NCBI GenBank assembly: GCA_037719575.1
Contig: JBBJMF010000003.1
Coordinates: 23,741-87,740 of the forward strand
From: JAWWPG01 sp037719575
GTDB lineage: Bacteria > Actinomycetota > Actinomycetes > Propionibacteriales > Nocardioidaceae
Reading direction: 5' to 3'
DNA: 64,000 nucleotides
In this document: piece after piece, positions 1 through 7,569 of the stretch
Position numbering within the stretch: position 1 is the first letter of the stretch
Layout of the letters: each line of letters starts with the position of its first letter
Made by a program: the position numbers and the translations under genes
Notes under the pieces: model-generated
The model's input: only the letters and a program-made list of their open reading frames with translations
Databases searched by the model: none
What the model was told of the DNA's origin: nothing

Positions 1-48
1 CCGACATGGGTCAACCTTGGCACAGTGACTCCGCCACCACGTGCAGGG

Positions 49-1305
49 TCAGGCGGGTGGCGAGGAGTCGCGGTCTTGGGACTCGGGCGCTGTCTCGGGC
101 GTGGCTTCGGGAGGCGTGTCTTCGGCGGGAGGACCGTCGTGCGCTGGTGGCTGCTCGTCGGCGACGGGCTCGGCGTCCGAGCTCGAGAACGACCGCAGCA
201 CGTCCTGCAGCTGCCCGAGTTGGGCGACGATGCCGTCACGCCTGGCCTGCAGGGCCTCCAGGTCTTGGTGCGTGGCCGCCTGGCGCCGGTCGGCGTCGGC
301 CTGTGCGTTGGTGACGATCTGCTGCGCCTGCTTGCGCGCCGCCGTCACGATCTGCTCACCCTCTCGTCGCGAGCGGGCCAACGTCTTCTCGCTCTCGCCC
401 GTCGCCTGCTCCCGGTGCTTTGTGGACACCGCGATGGCCTCGCGGGCGCGTGTCTCGGCGCCGTTGGCCCGGGTCTCCGCCTCCTGGACCAGCCGGTCGG
501 TCTCGGCGACGGCAGTGGAATGACGCTCGGCGGCCTCCTTGGTCAGCCGCTCCCTCTCGACCGCAAGCGTCCGGCGGGCCTCCATGGTCTCCCGGTCGGC
601 GGCCGCACGGAGCTGCTCGGCCTCACGCTTGGCCGTCGTCCGCAAGGAGCTGACCTCCTGCTGGGCAGCCAGCCGTAGCTGTTCGGCCTCTCGGTTCGCG
701 GACGCGAGGATGTCCTGGGCCTCCGCCCGGGCCAGGGACCGCTCCTGCTCGGCCTCGGCGAGCACCGAGGACCGACGCTCGTCGATCTCCCGCATCTGCA
801 CGGAGCGGATGTCCTCCGCTTCCTTCTCCGCGTCGGCGCGCAGCGCGGCCGCCTCGTTGTGGATGCGGCTTCGGGACTCGTCAGCCGCCTGCTGCGCACG
901 GGAGCGAACGGCGTCGGCCTCCTCCTGGGCGAGTCGGAGCACGGTCGCGGCCCGCCCTCCCAGCCCGGCATAGGTGGGCGTCGCGGACTCCGCGAGGCGA
1001 TGCTCGAGCTCGGCGACCTGGTCACGGAGGCGCCCGACCTCCTGCTGGGACGACTGCGCTTTCTGCGCCGCGCTCGTGCTGGTCGACGCCGCTTGTAGGA
1101 CGTACGCGTCGACCGCCGACCGGTCGTAGCCCCCACGCCGTACGACGGGGAACGTCGGACGCTCACCCGCTGGCGGCGAGCCGTGGTGCACGGACGAGCC
1201 GCCGGCCGCTGGTCGTGGCGAGGGCGGGTCGCCTGGCGTCGCGCCGGCGCCGGGCGGCTCGAAGATGGACAGTCCGCGCTGCGTCGGAGGTGGCTGTTCG
1301 GTCAT
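49..1305 (-). CDS. DivIVA/Wag31-like coiled-coil protein
   Basis: A 418-residue cytoskeletal-type protein. The first 50 residues are Pro/Gly-rich and probably disordered. Residues 52-69 read FPVVRRGGYDRSAVDAYV, the signature of the DivIVA N-terminal membrane-curvature domain. Residues about 75-375 are an almost unbroken Ala/Glu/Arg coiled coil with many Glu-Ala-Glu steps, and the last 40 residues are acidic and Pro-rich. By family knowledge such proteins mark the cell pole or septum and organise growth or chromosome positioning in actinomycetes (Wag31, Scy, FilP). It is longer than Wag31, and the essential divIVA normally lies beside ftsZ and sepF, which are absent here, so this is probably a paralogue. 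The ATG start is followed directly by the disordered leader; no other start fits better. Confidence 0.8.
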   Translation of the reverse strand: MTEQPPPTQRGLSIFEPPGAGATPGDPPSPRPAAGGSSVHHGSPPAGERPTFPVVRRGGYDRSAVDAYVLQAASTSTSAAQKAQSSQQEVGRLRDQVAELEHRLAESATPTYAGLGGRAATVLRLAQEEADAVRSRAQQAADESRSRIHNEAAALRADAEKEAEDIRSVQMREIDERRSSVLAEAEQERSLARAEAQDILASANREAEQLRLAAQQEVSSLRTTAKREAEQLRAAADRETMEARRTLAVERERLTKEAAERHSTAVAETDRLVQEAETRANGAETRAREAIAVSTKHREQATGESEKTLARSRREGEQIVTAARKQAQQIVTNAQADADRRQAATHQDLEALQARRDGIVAQLGQLQDVLRSFSSSDAEPVADEQPPAHDGPPAEDTPPEATPETAPESQDRDSSPPA

Positions 1306-1401
1306 CGGTGTCTGCGTTCCCTCGGTCCGGGTAGGGGTACTTGAGCCTGGGGCGTTGAGTGTTGCATCGCCATCGTGACATGTCCTGGCGGTCCGTCGTG
1401 G

Positions 1402-2739
1402 CTATACGCCGCTGAACCGGGTGATGGCGTCCAGATGGCGCTCCCGCAACGCGTCGTCTCGGACTCCGAGACCGGAATCGGGTGCAAGGCACAGTACTCC
1501 GACCTTGCCCTGGTGCTGGTTGCGATGGACCTCGTAGGCGGCGGTCCCGGTGTCCGCCAGCGGGTGCGCCTTGCTGAGTGTCGGGTGCACGAACCCGCGC
1601 GCGATCAACCGGTTCGCCTCCCAGGCTTCGCGGTAGTTGGCGAAGTGCGAGCCGATGATCCGCTTGAGGTTCATCCACAGATACCGGTTGTCGTACTCGT
1701 GCAGGTAGCCGGATGTCGACGCGCAGGTGACGATCGTGCCGCCACGCCGCGCGACGAAGGTCGAGGCGCCGAACGTCTCCCGTCCCGGGTGCTCGAGCAC
1801 GATGTCGGGGTCGTCTCCTCCGGTGAGCTCGCGGATGCGGGCTCCGAAACGTCGCCACTCCGCCGGGTCCTGGGTGTGGTCGTCGCTCCAGAACCGGTAG
1901 TCCTCCGCTCGCCGGTCGATGATCAGCTCGGCCCCCATCGCCCGGCAGAGGTCGGCCTTGTCCGGTGACGACACGATGCAAACGGGGAGCGCGCCGCCGT
2001 TCAGGGCGAGCTGGGTGGCATACGACCCGAGCCCGCCCGACGCCCCCCAGATGAGCACGGTGTCGCCCTGCTTCATCGCGGCGCCGTTCCTGGAAACGAG
2101 CTGTCGGTACGCCGTCGAGTTCACCAGACCCGGACAGGCGGCCTCCTCCCACGTGAGGTGGGCGGGCTTGGGCATCAGCTGGTTCGACTTCACCAGCGCC
2201 AGCTCGGCGAGGCCGCCGAAGTTCGTCTCGAAACCCCAGATTCGCTGCTCGGGGTCGAGCATCGTGTCGTTGTGGCCGTCGGGATTCTCCAGCTCGACGG
2301 ACAGGCAGTGCGCCACCACCTCGTCGCCCGCCTGCCAGGTGTGCACGCCGGCACCGGTGCGCAGGACGACGCCGGCGAGGTCGGACCCGACCACGTGGTA
2401 GGGCAGGTCGTGGCGTCTCGAGATCGGCGACAGCTTCCCGTACCTGCGCAGGAACGAGAACGTCGGTACCGGCTCGAAGATGCTCGTCCATACGGTGTTG
2501 TAGTTGATGGCCGACGCCATCACCGCCACGAGCGCCTCGCCCGGACCGAGCTCGGGCACCGGCACCTCGTCGAGGTGCAGGCTGCGGCGCGGATCCTTGT
2601 CCGACGAATCGAGGCCCTCGAACATCTCGACCTCGTCCTCGTGGACCGTCACCCCGCGGTAGGACTCGGGAAGCGGGAGCCTCGCGAAGTCCTCGCGCGG
2701 CGTGTCACCGGCGAGGATGGCGCTCAGCACCTCCCGCAT
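1402..2739 (-). CDS. ccr: Crotonyl-CoA carboxylase/reductase
   Basis: Reductive carboxylation of crotonyl-CoA with NADPH and CO2 to ethylmalonyl-CoA, supplying the ethylmalonyl-CoA pathway or polyketide extender units. The 445-residue medium-chain dehydrogenase/reductase fold has an NADPH loop at WGASGGLGSY (231-240) and a GFETNFGG stretch near 169-176. With the chosen ATG, the CO2-pocket residues known from Kitasatospora setae Ccr fall at the same numbers: Asn81, Phe170, Glu171 and His365. That both supports the start and identifies a true carboxylase rather than a simple reductase. It lies downstream of the epimerase gene on the same strand, with a short ribbon-helix-helix reading frame between them. 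Confidence 0.96.
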   Translation of the reverse strand: MREVLSAILAGDTPREDFARLPLPESYRGVTVHEDEVEMFEGLDSSDKDPRRSLHLDEVPVPELGPGEALVAVMASAINYNTVWTSIFEPVPTFSFLRRYGKLSPISRRHDLPYHVVGSDLAGVVLRTGAGVHTWQAGDEVVAHCLSVELENPDGHNDTMLDPEQRIWGFETNFGGLAELALVKSNQLMPKPAHLTWEEAACPGLVNSTAYRQLVSRNGAAMKQGDTVLIWGASGGLGSYATQLALNGGALPVCIVSSPDKADLCRAMGAELIIDRRAEDYRFWSDDHTQDPAEWRRFGARIRELTGGDDPDIVLEHPGRETFGASTFVARRGGTIVTCASTSGYLHEYDNRYLWMNLKRIIGSHFANYREAWEANRLIARGFVHPTLSKAHPLADTGTAAYEVHRNQHQGKVGVLCLAPDSGLGVRDDALRERHLDAITRFSGV

Positions 2740-2882
2740 ACGGAACTCCTGGTTGGCCCGAGTAATGGTTCAGGGTGGCGACGCCGAGCGCGCCCGCGCT
2801 GGACATCGGAGAGAGTCTTGCCCGACTCGGAGGCGAGCCTGGTCAGCTCAGCGTAGACGTGGTCGGAGAAGTTCACATTCAC
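2724..2882 (-). pseudogene. Ribbon-helix-helix domain remnant between mce and ccr
   Basis: A 52-codon frame begins with GTG overlapping the epimerase stop (GTGA) and runs into the ccr start. Its first 30 residues, including VNVNFSDHVYAELTRLASES then GKTLSDV, match the N-terminal strand and first helix of actinobacterial ribbon-helix-helix (CopG/MetJ-like) proteins. After SDVQ the similarity stops and the frame becomes Arg-rich, as if frameshifted or cut short by the ccr 5' end. It could be a tiny real regulator or the scar of a deleted antitoxin-like gene. I favour a remnant because the second helix is not recognisable. Confidence 0.5.
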
Positions 2883-3331
2883 CCGCTTGTTCCGTTCGGA
2901 GCCGGCTCCACCAGCTCGACGAGCACGCCGCCCGCGTCCTTCGGGTGGATGAAGTTGATCCGGCTGCCGGCGGTGCCGCGCCGCGCCTCGTCGTACACCA
3001 ACCGCATGCCCTGAGCGCGCACGGCGGCCATCGCGACGTCGATGCTGGTGACGCGGTAGGCGACCTGCTGGACACCGGGTCCCGACCGGTCGAGAAACCT
3101 GGAGATCGTGGAGTCCGGCCACAGCGGCGCGAGCAGCTGGAGGCAGGTGCCGGAGTCGCCGACCGCGACCATCGCCTCGCGGACGCCCTCGGCCTCGTTG
3201 ACCTCCTCGTGGACGAGCGGGAACCCGAAGCGCTTCGCATAGAAGGCGACTGCCTCGTCGATGTCGGGTACGGCGATACCGACGTGGTCGACAGCGGTGA
3301 TCAAGCCGGGTGGGAACACCTCGGGGTCCAT
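2879..3331 (-). CDS. mce: Methylmalonyl-CoA epimerase (VOC family)
   Basis: Interconverts (2R)- and (2S)-methylmalonyl-CoA (and probably ethylmalonyl-CoA) as a metal-dependent vicinal-oxygen-chelate enzyme. From the ATG at 3331 the protein is 150 residues, the usual family size; the upstream start would add 20 residues unrelated to the family. Paired beta-alpha-beta-beta-beta modules are visible: DHVGIAVPD (15-23) with metal ligand His16, Gln65 in LQLLAPL, and INFIHPKDAGGVLVEL (125-140) with the C-terminal Glu. The His-His found at the second metal position in many homologues reads VQQVAYRV here, a variant I recall from other actinobacteria. It precedes ccr and is divergent from the thiolase and meaB genes, consistent with one acyl-CoA pathway. 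Confidence 0.9.
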   Translation of the reverse strand: MDPEVFPPGLITAVDHVGIAVPDIDEAVAFYAKRFGFPLVHEEVNEAEGVREAMVAVGDSGTCLQLLAPLWPDSTISRFLDRSGPGVQQVAYRVTSIDVAMAAVRAQGMRLVYDEARRGTAGSRINFIHPKDAGGVLVELVEPAPNGTSG

Positions 3332-3471
3332 CCGCCTATCGTCGTGGACCCGCGCCCGGCCCGCCAACGGCTGTGACGCGATCGACACCACCCTGCGTCG
3401 ACACGGCTTCGCGGCGGCGCACCACGCTCGGTATCGTTCACAGCGACCACGAGTCGACGTTGGAGGGCCTG
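3332..3471. promoter_or_regulatory. Divergent promoter region, mce/ccr versus thiolase/meaB
   Basis: A 140-bp intergenic region separates the minus-strand epimerase start from the plus-strand thiolase ATG and must hold both promoters. A clear Shine-Dalgarno (ggaggg, 3462-3467) precedes the thiolase ATG at 3472. A ggtatcgt element near 3430 could be a -10 box, but I cannot pair it with a convincing -35 and no operator palindrome stands out. Confidence 0.4.
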
Positions 3472-4662
3472 ATGGCTGGATCTGTCATTGTCGCGGGGGC
3501 GCGGACCCCCATCGGCCGCCTGCTCGGCGGCCTCACGGACCTGTCGGCGACCGACCTCGGCGGGGTCGCGATCAAAGGTGCCCTGGAGAGGTCCGGGGTT
3601 TCGCCCGACCAGGTCGACTACGTGATCATGGGGCAGGTTCTGCAGGCCGGGGCCGGCCAGATCCCGGCCCGTCAGGCCGCCGTCAAGGGTGGCATCTCGA
3701 TGGACGTCCCCGCCCTGACGATCAACAAGGTGTGCCTGTCGGGCATCAACGCGATCGCCCTTGCCGACCAGCTGATCCGAGCCGGGGAGTGCGAGGTCGT
3801 GGTCGCCGGGGGCATGGAGTCGATGACGAACGCGCCACATCTGATGACGAAGTCCCGAGAGGGCTACAAGTACGGCGACGTCACCCTCCGGGACCATATG
3901 GCGTACGACGGGTTGTGGGACGTGTTCACCGACCAGGCGATGGGCGCCCTGACCGAGAGCCGTAACGCCGCGGACGAGTCACTCACGCGGGCCGAGCAGG
4001 ACGCCTTCTCCGCCCGCTCCCACCAGCTCGCCGCTGCCGCCTGGAAGAACGGCCTCTTCGCCGACGAGGTGGTCCCGGTAGAGGTTCCGCAGCGTCGCGG
4101 CGACCCGCTCGTCGTGAGCGAGGACGAGGGCATCCGCGCCGACACCAGCGTCGAGTCCCTCGGCAAGCTGCGCCCGGCGTTCTCCAAGGACGGCACGATC
4201 ACCGCAGGCTCGGCCTCCCAGATCTCCGACGGCGCCTGCGCCGTCGTCGTGATGAGCCAGGCGAAGGCGGCCGAGCTCGGCCTGACGTGGCTGGCGGAGA
4301 TCGGCGCGTCCGGCCAGGTCGCCGGTCCCGACTCGACGCTGCAGTCGCAGCCGGCGCGGGCGATCCGCGCCGCGTGCCGGCGAGAAGGCGTCGCCGTGAC
4401 CGACCTCGGGCTCGTCGAGATCAACGAGGCGTTCGCCGCGGTCGGCATCGCCAGCACCCGCGAGCTCGGCGTCGAGGCCGAGGCGGTCAACGTCAACGGC
4501 GGCGCGATCGCGCTCGGACACCCGATCGGGATGTCCGGCGCCCGGATCGTGCTGCACCTCGCCCTCGAGCTGCAGCGGCGCGGGGGCGGCGTCGGTGCGG
4601 CCGCCCTGTGCGGTGGTGGCGGGCAGGGCGACGCGCTGATCGTCCGCGTCCCGTCGGCGTGA
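3472..4662 (+). CDS. Acetyl-CoA C-acetyltransferase (thiolase)
   Basis: Condenses two acetyl-CoA to acetoacetyl-CoA, or runs in reverse in degradation. The chosen ATG follows a strong ribosome binding site and opens with SVIVAGARTPIGRLLGGL, the normal thiolase N-terminus; the frame is open further upstream but non-homologous. The protein has 396 residues. The nucleophilic cysteine lies at NKVCLSG (Cys88), the histidine in ALGHPIGMSGAR and the second catalytic cysteine in AALCGGGGQG near the C-terminus, so all catalytic residues are present. Its stop overlaps the GTG of meaB (GTGA), implying translational coupling. Position opposite ccr suggests a supply of four-carbon CoA esters to the ethylmalonyl-CoA route. 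Confidence 0.93.
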   Translation: MAGSVIVAGARTPIGRLLGGLTDLSATDLGGVAIKGALERSGVSPDQVDYVIMGQVLQAGAGQIPARQAAVKGGISMDVPALTINKVCLSGINAIALADQLIRAGECEVVVAGGMESMTNAPHLMTKSREGYKYGDVTLRDHMAYDGLWDVFTDQAMGALTESRNAADESLTRAEQDAFSARSHQLAAAAWKNGLFADEVVPVEVPQRRGDPLVVSEDEGIRADTSVESLGKLRPAFSKDGTITAGSASQISDGACAVVVMSQAKAAELGLTWLAEIGASGQVAGPDSTLQSQPARAIRAACRREGVAVTDLGLVEINEAFAAVGIASTRELGVEAEAVNVNGGAIALGHPIGMSGARIVLHLALELQRRGGGVGAAALCGGGGQGDALIVRVPSA

Positions 4663-5804
4663 CCTGCGGACCGAGCGAAGGCCCCTCGACCGCCACGACC
4701 CGCCGGCTCATCGGGCGCCGCGCCGGGGCCCAGACATCGGTCCCCGACCTCGTGGAACGGGCCCGAGCAGGCGAACCCCGTGCCGTGGCGCGTCTGATCT
4801 CCCTGGTGGAGGACGCGTCGCCGCTGGTGCGTGAGGTCGCGGAGCTGCTGGCACCTCATACGGGCCGCGCTCAGGTCATCGGCATCACCGGCTCGCCCGG
4901 GGTCGGCAAGTCCACCACGACCTCCGCCCTCGTGACGGCGCTGCGGGAGCAGGGTCGGCGGGTCGGTGTGCTCGCGGTCGACCCGTCCTCGCCGTTCTCC
5001 GGCGGCGCCCTCCTGGGTGACCGGGTGCGGATGCAGGGCCACGCCACCGACAAGGCCGTCTACATCAGGTCGATGGCGACCCGGGGCCGCCTCGGCGGGC
5101 TCGCCTGGGCCACCCCGCAGGCGCTGCGGGTCCTCGACGCGGCAGGCTGCGACGTCGTCATCGTCGAGACCGTCGGTGTCGGGCAGTCGGAGGTGGAGAT
5201 CGCGGGTCAGGCCGACACCACTCTCGTGCTGCTAGCGCCCGGGATGGGCGACGGCATCCAGGCCGCGAAGGCAGGCATCCTCGAGATCGGCGACATCTAC
5301 GTCGTCAACAAGGCCGACCGCGACGGCGCCCACCAGGTGGTGCGTGACCTCAGGTCGGTGCTCAGCCTCGGAGCCGTCGAGGGCGTCTGGCGGCCGCCGA
5401 TCGTCAGCACCGTGGCCCAGACCGGCGAGGGCATCGACAAGCTGGTGGCCGCCATCGACCGGCACTGGGCCGACCTTGCCGAGTCGGGCGAGCTCGCCGT
5501 CCGCCGTACCCGCCGAGCCCGCGACGAGATCGAGGCGATCGCCCTCACGGCGCTTCGCGAGCGGTTCGGCGACCTGCACGGGCACGACGCCCTCGACACC
5601 CTCGCCGAGCAGGTGGTCTCGGGGTCGTCGGACCCGTATGCCGCGGCCCACACCCGCCACCCGGCCCACTTACGGGGCTCACTAAGTGGGGTGGCCTGGC
5701 CTCCCAGGCACGCACCCCCTGGGCCACCCAGATCTGCGTGGCAGCGGGGGCATCTGCCTGGCCGGCCAGGCAGATCAGGCGGCGAACTCACATCGATTCC
5801 GTAA
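4659..5804 (+). CDS. meaB: MeaB-type GTPase, chaperone of acyl-CoA mutase
   Basis: G3E-family GTPase that guards and reloads adenosylcobalamin-dependent acyl-CoA mutases. The GTG start overlaps the thiolase stop. The Walker A motif GSPGVGKSTT sits near residue 79; DPSSPFSGGALLGDRVRM (switch region), VETVGVGQSE (Walker B) and VNKAD (G4) follow in order. The family normally ends soon after the DPYAAA stretch reached here at about residue 327. This frame instead continues about 50 residues of Pro/Gly/Arg-rich sequence through a cluster of inverted repeats to a TAA. That tail is probably not a domain; either the native stop was lost by an indel or the tail is tolerated. No mutase gene is adjacent; the isobutyryl-CoA mutase subunit lies 9 kb downstream. 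Confidence 0.92.
   Translation: MTCGPSEGPSTATTRRLIGRRAGAQTSVPDLVERARAGEPRAVARLISLVEDASPLVREVAELLAPHTGRAQVIGITGSPGVGKSTTTSALVTALREQGRRVGVLAVDPSSPFSGGALLGDRVRMQGHATDKAVYIRSMATRGRLGGLAWATPQALRVLDAAGCDVVIVETVGVGQSEVEIAGQADTTLVLLAPGMGDGIQAAKAGILEIGDIYVVNKADRDGAHQVVRDLRSVLSLGAVEGVWRPPIVSTVAQTGEGIDKLVAAIDRHWADLAESGELAVRRTRRARDEIEAIALTALRERFGDLHGHDALDTLAEQVVSGSSDPYAAAHTRHPAHLRGSLSGVAWPPRHAPPGPPRSAWQRGHLPGRPGRSGGELTSIP
5665..5775. repeat. Hairpin cluster at the 3' end of meaB
   Basis: Three inverted repeats follow one another: cccactta / taagtggg (5665-5672 and 5683-5690, loop 10), gcctgg / ccaggc (5694-5699 and 5704-5709, loop 4), and a perfect 24-bp palindrome at 5752-5775 whose half is atctgcctggcc. 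The second and third share the gcctgg/ccaggc core. They lie inside the meaB reading frame as sequenced, before the ABC transporter genes. They may serve as a transcription terminator without a T-run, as is common in actinomycetes, or be a nested repeat insertion. Confidence 0.6.
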
Positions 5805-5897
5805 CAACGAGGCCGCCAGTCGGCTGAGCCCGTTGTCAGCCCGGGCGTGAGCCGGTTGACTGCCCTGGGGTACGACGAGCGGGAAGCGGGGCTGACG

Positions 5898-6824
5898 ATG
5901 ACTCCTGCGGGCGAGCCGCTCGGTACGAGCGCGCCGCCGACCCCGCTCAGTCCCCCCGCGGACGCGTCGGGAATCGGGGTGAGGTGTGAAGGGGTCGTCC
6001 ACCTGTACAAGACGTTCGCGGGCCACGACGTGGTCGCGCTGCAGGGCGTCGACCTCGTGGTGCAGCCGGGGGAGCGGGTGGCGTTCCTGGGTCCTTCGGG
6101 CTCGGGCAAGTCGACGCTGCTCACGCTCTTCGGCGGCATCCAGCGACCGTCGGCCGGCAAGATCTTCCTGGGGGACGACGAGATCTCCCGGATGAGCGAG
6201 CGCCAGCTGACGAAGATCCGCGCCTCGCGGGTGAGCACGATTCTCCAGGGCGCCACGCGCAACCTGCTGCCCTACGCCACGGCACGACAGAACCTCGGTT
6301 TCTCGCAGCTGGCCACCCGCACCTCCGGCCGCCAGCCGTCTATGTCGGACCCCGAGCTGCTCAGCAGGCTCGGCCTCGCCGAGCAGGCGGACCAGGTCGT
6401 GCGGACGATGTCCGGCGGGCAGCGGCAGCGGCTCGCGCTCGCCTGCGCGGTGACGTCGTCGCCGGCGCTGTTGCTCGCCGACGAGCCGACGAGCCAGCTC
6501 AGCCACGAGGACCGCGACCACATGCTCGAGCTGATCCACGGTCTCGGTGACGAGTTCGGCACGACGATCCTCGTGGTAACCCACCAGCCTGAGGTCGCCG
6601 ACACCTTTCCCCGCACCGTCACCATGCGGGGCGGCCGAGTGGGGTCGGAGGGCCGGGAGGGTGCGGAGTACGTCGTCGTGGGCGCGGACGGCGTCGTCCA
6701 CCTACCGGCCCACGTGGCACGGGAGTGGCCACCCGGGACCCTCGTGCGGATCGAGCCGGAAAGCAGGGACCGCGTGTTGCTCAGCCGGCCGGGAACCGAA
6801 GATCCCGAGGGGGACACTCCGTGA
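5898..6824 (+). CDS. ABC transporter ATP-binding protein
   Basis: Cytoplasmic ATPase of a MacB/LolD-like export system. Walker A GPSGSGKST, Q-loop ILQGATRN, signature MSGGQRQRLALA, Walker B LLLADEPTSQLS and the H-loop VVTHQPEVAD are all intact. The ATG at 5898 (308 residues) is preceded by purine-rich gggaagcgggg; a GTG at 5847 in the same frame would add 17 residues. The C-terminal 70 residues after the H-loop form an extra domain of unknown role. It heads a tight gene set with a second ATPase and two FtsX-like permeases, so it probably pairs with one of them. The substrate is unknown. Confidence 0.88.
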   Translation: MTPAGEPLGTSAPPTPLSPPADASGIGVRCEGVVHLYKTFAGHDVVALQGVDLVVQPGERVAFLGPSGSGKSTLLTLFGGIQRPSAGKIFLGDDEISRMSERQLTKIRASRVSTILQGATRNLLPYATARQNLGFSQLATRTSGRQPSMSDPELLSRLGLAEQADQVVRTMSGGQRQRLALACAVTSSPALLLADEPTSQLSHEDRDHMLELIHGLGDEFGTTILVVTHQPEVADTFPRTVTMRGGRVGSEGREGAEYVVVGADGVVHLPAHVAREWPPGTLVRIEPESRDRVLLSRPGTEDPEGDTP

Positions 6825-6845
6825 GGGCGGGACCAACAAGGGGCC

Positions 6846-7565
6846 ATGATGAGTGAGCGGGGTGCCCTCCGCGCGGAGCGCGCTCACGCTGTGCACCTCG
6901 ACGATGTGCATCTGGTCATCGGCGAACGACAGATCCTGCACACGATGAGCCTGGTTTTCCGGCCCGGTGAGGTGACCGTGGTGTCGGGACCATCGGGCTC
7001 GGGAAAGACGTCCGTGCTGTCGATCGCCGGCGGGCTGCAGCGTCCGACCCGCGGCAGTGCGTCGTACGGCGAGCTGCCGATGTGGCAGGGGGACGGCGAC
7101 CCCCGCCCTGAGGTGGCATTCGTCCTGCAGGTCTACGGCCTGGTGCCGATCCTCAGCGCCCGGGAGAACGTCGCCATCGCCCTGCGAGCCCGCGGTGTCC
7201 CGCCCGCCGACGCCAACCGAAGTGCCGACGAGCAGCTGGGACGGTTCCACATCGGCGACCTCGGCGACCGCCAGGTAGAGGAGCTGTCCGGTGGACAGAT
7301 GCAGCGGGTCGCATGCGCCCGGGGCTTCGCCGTGGGGGCGGACATCCTGCTCGCGGACGAGCCGACGAGCGAGCTCGACGAGGGCAACCGCGAGCACGTG
7401 ATGGCCCAGCTACGGGCCGAGGCCGACCGTGGCGTCGTCGTCGTGGTCGCTACTCATGACCCCGCTGTCGTCGCTGCGGCGGACCGGCACGTGGTGATGG
7501 ACGCCGGTGTTCTCACCGACCGCGTCGAGCCGGCGGCCCGGCTCACCACCGAGTTCGGCGGCTAG
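6846..7565 (+). CDS. ABC transporter ATP-binding protein
   Basis: Second ATPase of the exporter, 239 residues. Walker A GPSGSGKTS, signature LSGGQMQRVACARG, Walker B ILLADEPTSELDEGN and the VVVATHDPAVV switch are intact; the size and DEPTSELD box are typical of the LolD/MacB subgroup that energises FtsX-type permeases. The start is ATG preceded by aagggg, 21 bp after the first ATPase. The next permease starts 4 bp after its stop, so the four genes read as one transcription unit. Confidence 0.9.
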   Translation: MMSERGALRAERAHAVHLDDVHLVIGERQILHTMSLVFRPGEVTVVSGPSGSGKTSVLSIAGGLQRPTRGSASYGELPMWQGDGDPRPEVAFVLQVYGLVPILSARENVAIALRARGVPPADANRSADEQLGRFHIGDLGDRQVEELSGGQMQRVACARGFAVGADILLADEPTSELDEGNREHVMAQLRAEADRGVVVVVATHDPAVVAAADRHVVMDAGVLTDRVEPAARLTTEFGG

Positions 7566-7569
7566 CGCC

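Noticed and set aside
1163..2491. Second gene antisense to ccr
   Set aside because: Arg/Pro-rich shadow frame with no family similarity.
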